Assembly: GCA_021018995.1 (NCBI GenBank)
Contig: CM037584.1
Coordinates: 146,957,317-147,021,316, forward strand
Length of the DNA: 64,000 nt
DNA from: Chloranthus sessilifolius
Taxonomy: Eukaryota; Streptophyta; Magnoliopsida; Chloranthales; Chloranthaceae
Direction: 5' to 3'
Notes under the pieces: generated by a model
Seen by the model: only the letters and a program-made list of their open reading frames with translations
Told to the model about the DNA's origin: nothing
Database searches by the model: none
Shown here: piece by piece, positions 1 to 11,293 of the stretch
Layout of the letters: each line of letters begins with the position of its first letter
Numbering within the stretch: position 1 is the stretch's first letter
Program-made: the position numbers and the translations under genes

Positions 1-379
1 TTAAATTCAATCGATTGAATTTGAAATTTCAATCGATCGAAGTTAGAATTCGCAACCGTTTCCAGTCGCATGAGTTCTTTTTAAGGGACCACTGTGGTCC
101 TTTCTGTTTCATTCTCTCCTGAAATTCCTTCCTCGTACCACTTTTCGCATTTGTCTCCCGACATTCCCTTTCCAATGGCTGAAGCAGGTCCCACAATCCA
201 ACGACCACCACGCCCCGTCAATGTCCCAATAATCATGTCGTCAAGGAACTCGGATTGCACTCTTTTAAAATTAATTAAATTTTGCGCTTCCCTGTGGATT
301 CGACACCCTCGTATTCGCCTTGCTACGATAGAACTTGTGCGCTTGCAAGGTTTTAATCTAAAACGATCAGGAATCTGAG

Positions 380-907
380 TGTGAACCAAAGTTTGCTGAT
401 TTAGAACGATTTTATCGACATCCTCTATCAGAAATTGAGCGAGCGGAGAAGTTTGATAGGGGTCTCAGGCCCAATATTCGTACGCGCATTTCCATGTTCT
501 TTTCGGAAGATTATTCCTTATCAGTTCGACGAGCAATGGCTGCACAAGAAGATTGCAAGGAACTTCACAAGTTCCACGTTAAGAAGAGGGAGTCATCAGG
601 CAACAATAGTAATGCACCAATTCTTCCAAGCAATAACTATAAACAACCTCGATTTGAAAGTTCGCAGGCCCTCGCTCTTCCTAGTCCCTCATGCAAAATT
701 TGTCAAAGGCACCATGGCACCATGCCCTGTAGGATGATGAATGCGACTTACTTTAATTGCGGAGAATCTAGGCATGGGTCTCGAATGTGTCCAAAACCGA
801 AAAGGACTTGCAGCAGTTGCCAAAAACTGGGGCATATACTGAAATATTGCGGTGTAATGAGGAACGCTCAACCTATTCAACAGCAGTACTCGCAACAGCA
901 ACAATGA
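380..907 (+). pseudogene. Ty3/gypsy gag remnant (gypsy-1)
   Basis: A plus-strand reading from about 380 gives a gag-like helical stretch (KFADLERFYRHPLSEIERAE, KFDRGLRPNIRTRI), then three Cys/His clusters: CKICQRHHGTMPC, YFNCGESRHGSRMC and CSSCQKLGHILKYC. The middle cluster is close to a CCHC knuckle. This is the capsid and nucleocapsid protein of a plant chromovirus-like gypsy element. It lies in intron 23 of SYD, antisense to the gene. Confidence 0.75.
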
Positions 908-1044
908 CAACAACTGGTTCAATACCAACCATGCCAAGGCAATTAGCAGACTACTCAACAGCAACGTCAGGACGTTCGAGGAAAGGTATTCTCCTTGACT
1001 CATAAGGATACAGAAACCTCGGAAAATGGAATTCAAGGTACCTT

Positions 1045-1538
1045 ATCAGTTTCTGAGAAAGCCGCTAAAGTTTTATTTGATATTGGCTCAAGTAATTCAT
1101 TTACTTCACCAGCATTTGCTAGATACTTGAAATCTATCAACATCTAGATTTTTCACTCTCAGTAACCACACCACCACGTGGTATTTTTTGGTTACCAACA
1201 CAATATGTAAGGAGTGTACACTTAACCTAGAGGGCAGAAACCTACCAGTCGACTTAATTTTGCTTGATATGTCCGATTTTAATGTTATCTTGTGTATGGA
1301 TTGGCTCGCTACTTACCATGCTAATATCAATTGTTTTAGAAAACAAGTCAATTTTTGTATTCATGGTCAACCAAGATTCTCCTTCCAAGGGAAAATTAAA
1401 AACTCCAAATTTCCTGCAACTTCCGCCCTCAAGGCAAGAAGATTCCTTAACAAAGGTAGTCAGGGGTTTCTAGCATATATTCTAAGTGAGGAAACTAAGA
1501 AAGTGTCCAAAATTTTTAGTATTCCCATAGTTTTTTGA
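1045..1538 (+). pseudogene. gypsy-1 aspartic protease remnant
   Basis: Translation gives AAKVLFDIGSSNSFTSPAFA, the retropepsin active-site region, but with D-I-G in place of the catalytic D-S/T-G. A stop follows at about 1145. The frame then resumes with LILLDMSDFNVILCMDWL, the conserved second half of plant gypsy proteases. The protein is dead by both the active-site change and the stop. Confidence 0.7.
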
Positions 1539-1850
1539 ATTTTTATACGTCTTTCCTGATGATCTTCCGGGGTTACCTCCCCTTCGCGAGATTGGCTTCA
1601 CCATCGATTTACCACTGCAAACAGCTCCAATCTCGAAAGCTCCATATCGCATGGCACTGACAGAATTACAAGAATTAAAGAACCAATTGGAAGAATTGTT
1701 AGAGAAGGGATTTATCCGACCAAGTGTTTCACCTTGAGGCACTCTTGTTTTGTTTGTGAAGAAAGATGGAACCATGCAGATGTGTATCGACTACCGTTAG
1801 TTGAATCAAGTAACTGTGAAGAACAGGTACCCTCTCTGTAACGTCCCGAA
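1539..1850 (+). pseudogene. gypsy-1 reverse transcriptase fragment
   Basis: The reading [20 protein letters not shown], then [27 protein letters not shown] and LNQVTVKNRYPL is the start of a gypsy RT. Stops fall after FIRPSVSP and after CIDYR. The RT stops before its catalytic YxDD motif, where it runs straight into LTR-like sequence beginning TGTAACGTCCCGAA. Confidence 0.75.
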
Positions 1851-2625
1851 TTTTTCGGTACCCTCTCTGTACATGTTGGCCATGAGGATATAATTTGGAC
1901 CGTTGGATGTAAGCCAACACCTTACTTTGGTGTGCTAGCTTCACACATACCCAACCCCATAAGAGCATATACTTGTTTCAGTGCATAAGCTTCACACCGA
2001 AACCACCCCTACGTTATAAGCAAGCCCCACCCGTGGGTTTTCATTTGTCTTGCAAAAAATTTGAGAGGAGAAAAGGAGGAAAGAAAAGAAAGAGAAGAGA
2101 GAGGAAGGGCTTGGTTCTTCTTCATTGGGTTGATCTCCATCAACTTCTTAGACCCACTGCAAGAGGGCGCAAATCCTTGTTCTGTTTATGAAGAAAGATA
2201 GAACCATGCAGATGTGCATCGACTACCGTCAGTTGAATCAAGCAAATGTGAAGAACAGGTACCCTCGCTGTAACGTCTCGAAATTTTCGGACACTTGTAC
2301 GCCCGAAGAGGCGTACGTGTTGGCCATGAGGATATAATTTGGACCGTTGGATGTAAGCCAACACCTTACTTTGGTGTGCTGCTTCATACATAGCCAACCC
2401 CATAAGAGCATATACTTGTTTCGGTGCATAAGCTTTACACCGAAACCACCCCCACATTATAAGCAAGCCCCACCCGTGGGTTTTCATTTGTCTTGCTAAA
2501 AATTTGAGAGAAGAGAAAGAGAGGAAAGAAAAGAAAGAGGAGAAAGAGGAAGGGCTTGCTTCTTCTTCTTCATTGGGTTGATCTCCATCAACTTCTTCTT
2601 AGACCCACCGCAAGAGGGTGCCAAT
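1752..2625 (+). repeat. Tandem duplication, about 432-bp unit
   Basis: Two direct copies (1752-2183 and 2184 to about 2625) each hold the end of the RT fragment (GTTTATGAAGAAAGAT, AACCATGCAGATGTG), the LTR-like start TGTAACGTC and a purine-rich stretch ending GCAAGAGGG. The unit spans the RT/LTR junction, so the duplication came after that junction formed. Confidence 0.8.
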
Positions 2626-4560
2626 CCTTGTCACGGTTACGATCAAGGGCATGAGAGAACTCTCCCAAACCCTCTTTTATCTTGAGACCAAAACCCCATT
2701 TACACCTCTCTAGATCCTCCCATTTCACGCAAGAGAGATGTTGGGTTGTGTGTGAGTTGAGAGGAGTCGATCTCCGTCCGCTACGATCGAGAGAATCAAA
2801 GAGAACGAAGAGTTTGGGGCGTTAGAGGAACAAGAGGGTTTCACATGTGGGTTTCACGTCAAATCTCGCACGTAGGCGTTGCGTGCTCATAAATCAAGGT
2901 AAGACTCGTGATTTAATAGTGTGGATTTAGTTTAGGTTTCATTTGTGTGTGATTTGGAGTGGAATGAGTTTTGATCGATTCAGATGGAGGGAGAAGAAGC
3001 CCGAAGGGTTCTGCATCTATCAAAACTGATCGATCTGTTTGAAAAATCGATCGATCGGATTTGACATGTGTAAAATTTCTGGAGAAATTGATCGATCGAA
3101 TTTTTTACCTTGGAAAAATCGATCATTCGATTTTGACTGAAGTGTCGACACAGCCTCGGTATTTTGGTCTTAACTTTCTGCTCCGAACTCTAATTGAAGC
3201 GATTCTTACGGTGTTAGAAAGAGGACAACGAGCCCTATAACTTATGTGAATTAACAATTATATGAATCGAAAGTTTTAAGGATCAAAATTGAGTGTGAAG
3301 TTGGTCAAGTTCTGAGTCAGCACGAACTTGCCCATTTCCGCCTCGATTTTGAGAAAACACTTAAATACGTCAAAATTATTAGTAATTAGAATCAAGCCTT
3401 AATACATCATCGTGTATATGTGATGTAGATTGGGAACTGAAGGTCCCACATAGAGACCTTTGCATTGCTCTCTTTCTTGCAACTTCGAAACCTAAGATAG
3501 GGGGCTTTCAATGCACTGCTATATTTTTAACTTTGAATCATATGCTTTGATCTTATGTTTTCAATTTGATGTTTGACCTGATGCCTTGTTCCGTTATTTG
3601 CTTTGTTCCGTTATCTGATTTGTCTCCGTTATATGATGTGTTCCTACTATGGGATACTTTGCTATGATATTTTGATGTTATGATGTTTTGACGTTCTGAT
3701 TTGTTCTGTTAAGGATGTGCTATGTTTCTGTTCCGATATGATTCTTTTCAGTTATGATCTACTATGTTCCCCTTCTGTTTCTACATATGATCTGATTCGT
3801 TTTGTTTCCGTTTATGATCTAATTGTTCTGTTCCTGCTTATGACATGATTCGTTCCGTTTAGTTTAGTTTTGACCCGACTTGTTCTGTTTAGTTCCGTTT
3901 CAATCCAATTCGTTCTGTTTTGATCCGACTCGTTTTGTTTAGTTATGCTTTGATCTGATTCGTTATGTTTGATCAGTTCACGTTATGTTTGATCTGATTC
4001 GTTCTGTTCTGGCTTATGACTCCTCTGATATGACATGTTTTAGAAGTTGTGAATTTGAAATCTAAATAAATGTAAACTTTGACATCCTTGGACCGCTACG
4101 ACGGGTTATACGCACACCCTTGGACCGCTACGACGGGTTATACGCACACCCTTGGACCGCTACGTTGGGTTATTTGTGCATCCCTCGGACCGCTATGGAG
4201 GGTTATATGTGCATCCCTTGGACCGGTACGGAAGGGAATCCATACACACACATACATGCATTCCTCGGACCGGTACGGTGAGTATCCGTACACACACACA
4301 TATATGCATCCCATGGACCAGTATGGCGGGTATCCGTACACACATACATGCATCCCTTGGCTGGTACGGCAGGTAATTTGTACACACATGCATACATACC
4401 CTTGGACCGCTGCGGCGGGTTATTTGTATCCCTTAGACCGCTATGGCGGGTTATTTGTACCCCTTGGACCGCTACAGCGGGTTATTTGTATTCCTTGGAC
4501 CGCTACGCTGGGTTATTTGTATCCCTTGGACCGCTACGGCGGGTTATTTGTACACTTTTA
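2270..4560 (+). mobile_element. Probable gypsy LTR region
   Basis: The stretch begins TGTAACGTCTCGAAATTTTC, typical of LTR starts in plant Tekay/Del-like gypsy elements. It holds repeated TCGATCGA motifs near 3020-3130, a T-rich run with repeated GATC/TTCGTTC motifs at 3600-4010, and the minisatellite at its end. No open frame is present. The LTR call rests on the start motif and the RT junction; no second full copy is in the window. Confidence 0.4.
4085..4556 (+). repeat. Minisatellite, about 13 units of 31-48 bp
   Basis: Units start CCTTGGACCGCTACG and end with TATTTGTA(T/C) or a longer ACACACATACATGCAT variant. The outer units are 31-33 bp and the four central ones are 44-48 bp because of an added CA/TA stretch. 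The apparent 160-residue open frame here is a by-product of unit lengths. Confidence 0.88.
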
Positions 4561-4630
4561 ATTCGATCGAATTGGATTACCTTTTCTCGAAAGATGGTCA
4601 TTTGAGAGTGGATTAAAGAGAGAGAAGCTC

Positions 4631-5345
4631 CAATTTTGGATAGTGAGGGCACGGAATGGTTAGATTACGTTGAAAGAGTTGTCGAAGACCAGCCCTCATA
4701 ATCTCGTAGAAAGCGAAGGCTTTGTCACCTAGGATCACCTCCTCGAGATGACGATGACGGAGGTAGTAGTGGTGATGACAATGAGGGAGGTGGTGGTAGT
4801 GGTGGTGATAACGATGAGGGAGGTGGTGGTGATGATGATGGTACTGGGGGTGATGATAGTGGCGGTGGAGAGGGCACACAGTAGAGGTGATACTTACATA
4901 GGTGATGGAGGTACTTTCTATGGGCAGCCTTCAAGTGGAGTTGCATAGTGGACAGATGATGACATGAATATGTATGACACTCGCACATTTAAACGCAAAT
5001 AGCTGGAAGGAAGATGATCATCAGAGTCCTACCAAACTCCACATAATCAAGACGTCATTAACTCTACAATTAGTAGCTTTGGTGCGTTTGGGTTTCAACA
5101 TACCGACCAATCTTACATCAACCCACAATATCCTCGACTAAGCAACCCATGAAATGAGAGTTTCGTTTCACAAATATTTGGTGGATCGTATGCATATTAC
5201 TATCTCCCAACATGATCAACCACAAGAATCTCAACACGAGGCATATGGCTATGAATACGGATAATATTATATGTCACGACAGCACAATGATGCTTGGGAT
5301 GTTGATGAAGAACCAGTCAGAAACTCTATGTGGCTTTGAATAGTT
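4631..5345 (+). pseudogene. Possible transposase C-terminal tail (hAT-like, tentative)
   Basis: One frame reads PILDSEGTEWLDYVERVVED, then after a stop an Asp/Gly-rich run (DDDDDGG...GGGGDDDG), then with breaks GTFYGQPSSGVA, SSFGAFGFQHTDQSYINPQY and DEEPVRNSMWL. Acidic/Gly runs followed by Ser/Tyr/Gln-rich tails occur after the dimerisation domain of plant hAT transposases. I see no dimerisation domain, so the family is a guess. Several stops and shifts make it non-functional. Confidence 0.3.
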
Positions 5346-5610
5346 GGCTTCTCGAGTTCAGGTAATGAAGTCATTTTTTGCCTACTTTATGTTTCAATTT
5401 TTACGATAATAGACATATGTTACTTTAAATGGTCGAAAATTAGACTCACTAGTTCAAATATGCCTTCTAGCAATGTGAAAGAGTTTTAAAAAACCAAAAA
5501 AATAAAGTTCAGCAAAGTTCGGAGCAAATTTTCAAAAAAGTCCGAAAATTACCGAATTTACCAAAATTTTGACTAAAATTTGACCAATTTACAGTTCAGG
5601 TGGTGATCAA

Positions 5611-5793
5611 AACTGAAACCGAGATTTTGGTCCATGCTCTATCGTTAGCTTTCCTAATATCAATCTTCGCACATACTGCTTTAGGCCCAGAGTTTGGGTA
5701 GTGAACGAAACTGAAACCGAGATTTTGATCCATGCTTTATCGTAAGCTTTCCTAATATCAATCTTCGCACATACTGCTTTAGGCCGAGACCTT
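5611..5793 (-). repeat. Tandem duplication in LINE-1, 98-bp period
   Basis: The segment AACTGAAACCGAGATTTT to GCTTTAGGCC occurs at 5611-5708 and again at 5709-5793 with few changes. It repeats RT motif A (KIDIRKAYD region). Confidence 0.85.
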
Positions 5794-6124
5794 AGGTGAA
5801 ATTTTCTAACCATTTCATGAGCAAGAAGGATATTTTCAGTGATCCTTCTTCCCAACTTAGGGTGAACCATCGCCAACCAGTTAGAGATCACCTTTGTAAA
5901 CAAAGTTACACAAGGCGATGGGTCAGAACTTATCCACAGTGCATTTGCTTCCTTAGAGATAGGCCGAATGAAAGTAGCATTTATCGATTTAAGTAAATTT
6001 TCTTTTTCTAAAGAATCTATTTACCGCTTTGCTGAAGTCCTCACCCACACTGTCCCAATAGTTCTTGAAGATATTGGCAGGGAAACCATCAGGTCCTGGA
6101 GCTTTTCGATTGGTAGAATCAAAA

Positions 6125-6526
6125 ACAACTTTTCTGATCTCTTTCTTTGAAACTGGGGATGAAAGGTTAGCCACACCTTCATCAGAAATCCTTCTATGAA
6201 AAGGAATAGTAGGAATTTTCCCGGTGCTAGAAGGGGAATAAATATTTTTATAATATTTTACCAGTTCTGCTCCTATAAGATTCGTTTGATGGATAGTATT
6301 GCCATCATCAATCTTAAGCTCATCAACAACAACTTTTCTGATCTCTTTCTTTGAAATGGGGAAAGAAAGGTTAGCACACCTTCATCAGAAATCCTTCTAT
6401 GAAAAGGAATAGTAGGGATTTTCCCGGTGCTAGAAGGGGAATAAATATTTTTATAATATTTTATCAGTTCTTCTCCTATAAGATTCGTTTGATGGATAGT
6501 ATTGCCACCATCAATCTTAAGCTCAT
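6125..6526 (-). repeat. Tandem duplication in LINE-1, 204-bp period
   Basis: Two copies (6125-6328, 6329-6526) start ACAACTTTTCTGATCTCTTT and end ATCAATCTTAAGCTCAT. They differ by a few substitutions and small indels, so the duplication is not a recent assembly artefact. Confidence 0.85.
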
Positions 6527-7905
6527 ACAATGAATTCGTTGATATTCTCGCTTTGACGGACGGGTGAAAATATCTCATATTTCGATCAGCCTCATAGAAT
6601 CCTCGAATTCTCGCCTTCTGATGGTATAATTTCTCCTCAGCATCAAGCTCCTCATTAAGTTCTTTGGAAGCCTGTCGTTCTTCATCAACAAGATTCGAAG
6701 CGATGGGATTAGCCTGAATAGTTCTCCGTATTTGACTCCAATGAGTGGAGCATCAGATATTCGAGCATGAATAGAACCAAATTGATTATGACTCCATTCC
6801 TTGACTGCCTGCTTAACCTTGATTAATTTCTGCTGAAGTCTAAACATGTCAGCCCCCTCCATTCTTCCCTGCCATGTGTTTAGAATAACATCTCGAAACC
6901 CCGGTCTACTGCACCACATGTTAAAAAAATGTAAACGGCTTTGGACCTTGGGGTTGGTTCTCTTCAAGCTTGATGAGGAGTGCTGCATTATCAGAAATGC
7001 CAGAGGGAAGATATTCAACAATGACACTTGGCATCAAATTTTTCAAGTCCACATTCGTTAAGGCACAATCTAATCTACACAGAATCCTTCAAGACCTCGA
7101 CAATCTATTCAACCAAGATAGTGTGTTCCCAATTGCGTGCATATTAGATTACCCACACAAGTCAAGTGTCTGGTTGAATTCGTTTAGGATTCTGAGTGAA
7201 ACCACCCTCCCTCCTATCTTTTCCTCTCGACTCCTTACACAATTAAAATCACCAATCTCTAACCAAGGTGAAGAAATGGAGCATGCTACATTTTCCAGAG
7301 AACACCAAAGGTTCCTTTTATCAGACGCAAGGTTAGAAGCATAAACAGTGGTTAGTTGGAATTCGAAATTATCTTGGATTCTTGTAACCAAACAGTGAAT
7401 CATCTGATCACTTTCCTGAAGCTTGATGAATTTATTTTTCAATGGATCCCACATGATCCAGATTCTTCCATATCTATGAGAATCATAATTTGTTAGGTAT
7501 TCCCATCTCTTATTGATGGTTATTGCAATTATGCGGCTCCTTTGCTCAAGAATTTGTTTCTAGCATACAAGGAATCCCCAGAGCATACTCTCTAATCAAT
7601 CTCCTCGCCTCCATTCTTTTAGTCCGCTGGTGGAAGCCACGGACATTCCAGCTCATGCAATTCATAAAGTGGTTTGAGTGTGGCTGATTCCCCTCGGCCG
7701 TAGTTCGAAAGTTTTTTCCCAGCAACCGTGGGTCCATTCTTTCCTCCTTAAGGTTTTTTAGTCTTTTTACTTTGTTTCAAGATTTGAATCATAGAATATA
7801 CCTTCAGCGTGCCATCTGGACTGTCAGCTTCTGCATCACAAAGTGCTCCAAATTGGTTATCAATGTCCACGTAGGGATTTTCGGAAGTCAATATTTCAGT
7901 TGACT

Positions 7906-9137
7906 CTATAGAAATTTTAGGTGATGTGGCACGAGTTCTTCTTCCCTAGGATTTCTTTTACTCTGGACTTGCCAATCGGAAAGCGTGATCTCATCCTCAG
8001 ATTCTCCCGTCCTAACAGATTCATTACACTGGGAATTATCAATCACAACATTCTCTCCCGAAATCGTAGGAGAATCTTCCCGAGAATTGCAGGTTTCCAT
8101 CGTACACACAATCTCTTGACTATCTTCCCACGCTCCTCCGTATCTTCTTCATTCCGTGAATCATCCATTCCTTGATTTTCTGGGATATTTGGATACTCCA
8201 ATTGATTTCCAATCTCATTGGATTGACCTACACGTATATCAGGGGTATTGGGATTCGTCAGGAGTTTCACGAATCACCCGATCCTCCATCTCTGTGTCAT
8301 CATTGCCCGAGACTCCACAGTCACCATGTACCACCTCTTGGACGATTCCAGCATTGCTGTCCATTGCACTGAGAAAGGCAAGAATGGTTCAGTCAGAATG
8401 AAGTAGAGATTTGCAAGTTTTGCAAACCTTCGGCCACCATTCATATCCAATTTTTTGGTAAAAGGATGATCCATCATCTCGTTTGATCTCCACATTGTCA
8501 AGTAGTTATGAATCCATCTTAACCTCTACGCATATTCTTGGTACAAGAGTCTGGTTCTTTCCGCCGTAGATTTATCCATAAGCAAAGGTGTGCCAATACG
8601 ACTTCTAATGGAACTCAAAGTATTGTTTGGCCAGCATATCAATTGCTGACCTGGAAGTCTAATCCACACAGGCAATGTACTGAAGTTTTCTTTCTCCATT
8701 CTGAAAGTAGGTGTCCATTTTTTAAAAATCAATGGCCTACCTCCAATAGACCAAAGTCCCGCCTCGAGGATCATTATCCAATCTTCCTCCAAAGAGAAAT
8801 CAAACAGGAATAATCCATCATTCATAGATCGTATCTCAACAGTTCCTTTATTCTTCCACATCTTCTCAATTGCCAACTTCAGACCTTGGAAGACTACTCT
8901 TTTGCCAAGTGCATACCCTACCAAAGCTTTAAACCATCTAGTAGACTCCAAAGCCACATCCTCCTCATTGGAAAGGACATCAGGAGATTGAAAGCGAATA
9001 AAACTCGAAGAACAAGAAAGATCCGAAGAGCTAGCCTTGGAGATCAAAGAACTCCAGGCTAGTCTATGGCCATGAATAGGGGGAATAGATCCCAGTGTCA
9101 TCCCAAAACACAAGATCCAGCCCTTAAAACTGAACAA
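7906..9137 (-). pseudogene. LINE-1 ORF1 (DUF4283 nucleic-acid-binding protein)
   Basis: The open part 9137-8526 (203 aa) carries ALESTRWFKALVGYALGKRV, FDFSLEEDWIMILEAGLW and FSTLPVWIRLPGQ, the DUF4283 signature of plant L1 ORF1. After a shift the frame continues VEIKRDDGSSFYQKIGYEWW with a broken zinc-knuckle (CKTCKSL), then an acidic tail to about 7906. It would coat the LINE RNA. Confidence 0.8.
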
Positions 9138-9264
9138 AAATGTCCTTCCTATACTCGGGGCAGCAGATTATCCTGATAAACCCCTTTAAATCATATCTCT
9201 CACAAAGGTTAGGGGGCAAACCCCCCTCACAAAGTTCAAGGAGATTTTCTATATATATATATAT

Positions 9265-9392
9265 AAGGATTAGTTATGAACCTTGGTTGCATCATCCTAG
9301 CGAAGTCTCGCTTCGGCTCAGACATAACTCGAAATCCCAGCGAGTCGAGTAACTCGGCCGAGTTACTTGATGACTGTTTTAGAACTATGATT
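9265..9392 (-). repeat. Dispersed repeat, copy of the 23187-23607 family
   Basis: The blocks GCATCATCCTAGCGAA, CATAACTCGAAATCCCAGCG and GAGTCGAGTAACTCGGCC, and the end TTTTAGAACTATG, are shared in the same order and orientation with 23490-23605. This copy lies beside the 5' end of LINE-1 and is shorter. Confidence 0.75.
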
Positions 9393-9995
9393 TAGACTTT
9401 AGATAGATGTTGAAGTCATACGACTACAGTACTAGCATCACCTTCAATCCAAAATTTCAATGCACTGACTTGGGGCAGAAATGAAGGCATATCCATAAGG
9501 CTTCGACCTTAGCATCAATCACATTGATGACATTAACAAGAACAAAGAAATAAAGGATCACATTTCCAAAGCAATTTGTGAAAAATTCGCCAATCCCAAA
9601 AAGTCTTGGTTACCTCTGCATTTGTCAAAGTTTAGCTTTACCTAACCATCAATTGGCTACTTCCAAAATAGAAAAAAATTCCTTACTACCAATACCAAAA
9701 AGAAAAAAAAGGGAATGTTGCACATGAACTCAAATATAAGGGCCTTAGCTGTAATACTAATACCGTTCAAAAATGACAGTGCACTCATTTGTTTCTCAAC
9801 ATTTGTATGTTCCAATTTACAACATTGACCTTTGAGAAAAACCCTAAGGGCCTGTTTAGATACAGGGAAAAGAAAGGAAAGTGGTGGAAAGGAAAGGAAG
9901 ATATTCTATAATCCCGAGTTTGACAATAAATTAGGGTCCGGAAACCGCTAAATCCCCCTAAAGAGGGGGATTTCATCCAAAGGGAAAACGTAATT

Positions 9996-10048
9996 ACGTG
10001 CAGTCCTCTCTCTCTCTCTCTAGAGAGAGAGAGAGAGAGAGAGAGAAT
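9996..10048. repeat. (CT)n/(GA)n palindrome
   Basis: A run of TC repeats meets a run of AG repeats head to head (centre CTCTAGAGAG at about 10020), so the strand can fold into a hairpin. It sits in the left part of the MITE. Confidence 0.85.
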
Positions 10049-10088
10049 CTCTTTTCTATGTGTTAGTACCCAATCCAATGTGCTATTA

Positions 10089-10388
<300 letters not shown>

Positions 10389-11094
10389 CTAGAAAACATC
10401 CAAACAGAGCCTAAAGTCCCCACAATGAAAAGAAAATAAAGAGACTGCATCATAGACCTAAGCAAGTAACATCACCATCCATTACAACCATCAATAATTG
10501 AGAACCTTCAGATAACAGAAGTATTACAAATCACAGGCAATCCCTAAAAACCACAGGTCCTCTACTTGTTGAATCTCTGACTCTGACCAGACATGTTTCA
10601 AAGGAAAGCCCTATCAAGTGTTACAGTATTAGAAGCTGACATATTACTTTTTTGGTTCCATATATGCATAATAGTCTAAGTATCATAAAATTATAAACTT
10701 TTCTAATACGCTTGGAAAATGAGGTCACAGAAGGTCAAACCACAGTCACTAGTAACAACATTTTCCCCTCGTTTCCTGCACTTGTAACTCTAAAAAAGTT
10801 GTGAAATAAGGAGGTTCTCAAGTTTATCTCTCCCATCATATCCTGCATTCAATTTCTTTTCTGGCAACTATGGACCATAGAATAGTACAGAAGAAAAAGA
10901 ATATATGAAGTGATAAGAGAGCCATGAGAAGAATTAAACATGTGATAATATCCCAACCTAACTTCCAAAAAAAAAGACATCAAATCCCAGAAAATACAAT
11001 AACACAGCTCAAAATAAAGCGGGAATTAGGGAAGGATTCATGCCATGCTAGATGCCTAATGGCTCCTGAGTTCCATCTGAAATGTAACTTCTCA

Positions 11095-11185
11095 AGGTGG
11101 TTGGGCTTGTAACTCAACTGGAAGGTTGAAAATATTGAAATGTTGAGGTTGTAGGTTCAATCCCAGCTTGCCCATAAAAAAGAGA
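11095..11185 (+). mobile_element. tRNA-derived SINE, 91 bp, with 11-bp TSD
   Basis: GTAACTCAACTGG is like a tRNA box A, and GGTTCAATCCC is like box B, spaced about 42 bp apart with GGGC...GCCC partly pairing ends. An A-rich tail follows. The element is flanked by GTAACTTCTCA at 11084-11094 and 11186-11196. It ends 22 bases below the SYD exon 23 donor, inside intron 23. Confidence 0.75.
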
Positions 11186-11218
11186 GTAACTTCTCATGAA
11201 ATTAAGGGAAATATTTAC

Positions 11219-11293
11219 CGTTTCTAATCGCAGAACAAGTACATCTCTCTTTTGGCCAATCCTATGAGCCCTTGCTTGTGCCTGTAAGTCAAC
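11219..11293 (-). CDS. SYD: SYD exon 23 (motif VI), last exon in window
   Basis: A 75-base exon (25 codons) encoding [20 protein letters not shown] then [14 protein letters not shown] is motif VI with its arginine finger. The acceptor is CTTCAG and the donor is ACG|GTAAAT. The expected next residues of SYD (VNSVEEQVR...) were not found in the remaining 11.2 kb, so the gene goes on past base 1. Confidence 0.93.

Larger units (their letters stand above)
5611..7740 (-). pseudogene. LINE-1 ORF2 (endonuclease and partial RT)
   Basis: CMSWNVRGFHQRTKRMEARR (about 7660-7610) is the start of the AP-type endonuclease, and LEIGDFNCVRSREEKIGG is a later block of it. [20 protein letters not shown] opens the RT, and ITENILLAHEMV with AKIDIRKAYD gives RT motif A. 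The frame is broken several times. Motif C is missing. Confidence 0.8.
5611..9137 (-). mobile_element. L1-type LINE (LINE-1), 3'-truncated and degraded
   Basis: In minus-strand order there is ORF1 with a DUF4283 domain (9137-7906), an endonuclease (about 7740-7149) and the first half of a reverse transcriptase (about 6580-5611). The RT ends after KIDIRKAYD, so the catalytic F/YxDD and the 3' end with poly-A are absent. Many frameshifts and two internal tandem duplications are present. It lies in intron 23 in the same orientation as SYD. Confidence 0.85.

Noticed and set aside
4079-4561. 160-residue open frame rich in Tyr, His and Thr
   Set aside because: It is made wholly of minisatellite units; frames are open on both strands for the same reason.
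11084-11196. A true tRNA gene
   Set aside because: The stems pair poorly, the anticodon arm is not convincing, and an A-rich tail with target duplication marks a SINE.
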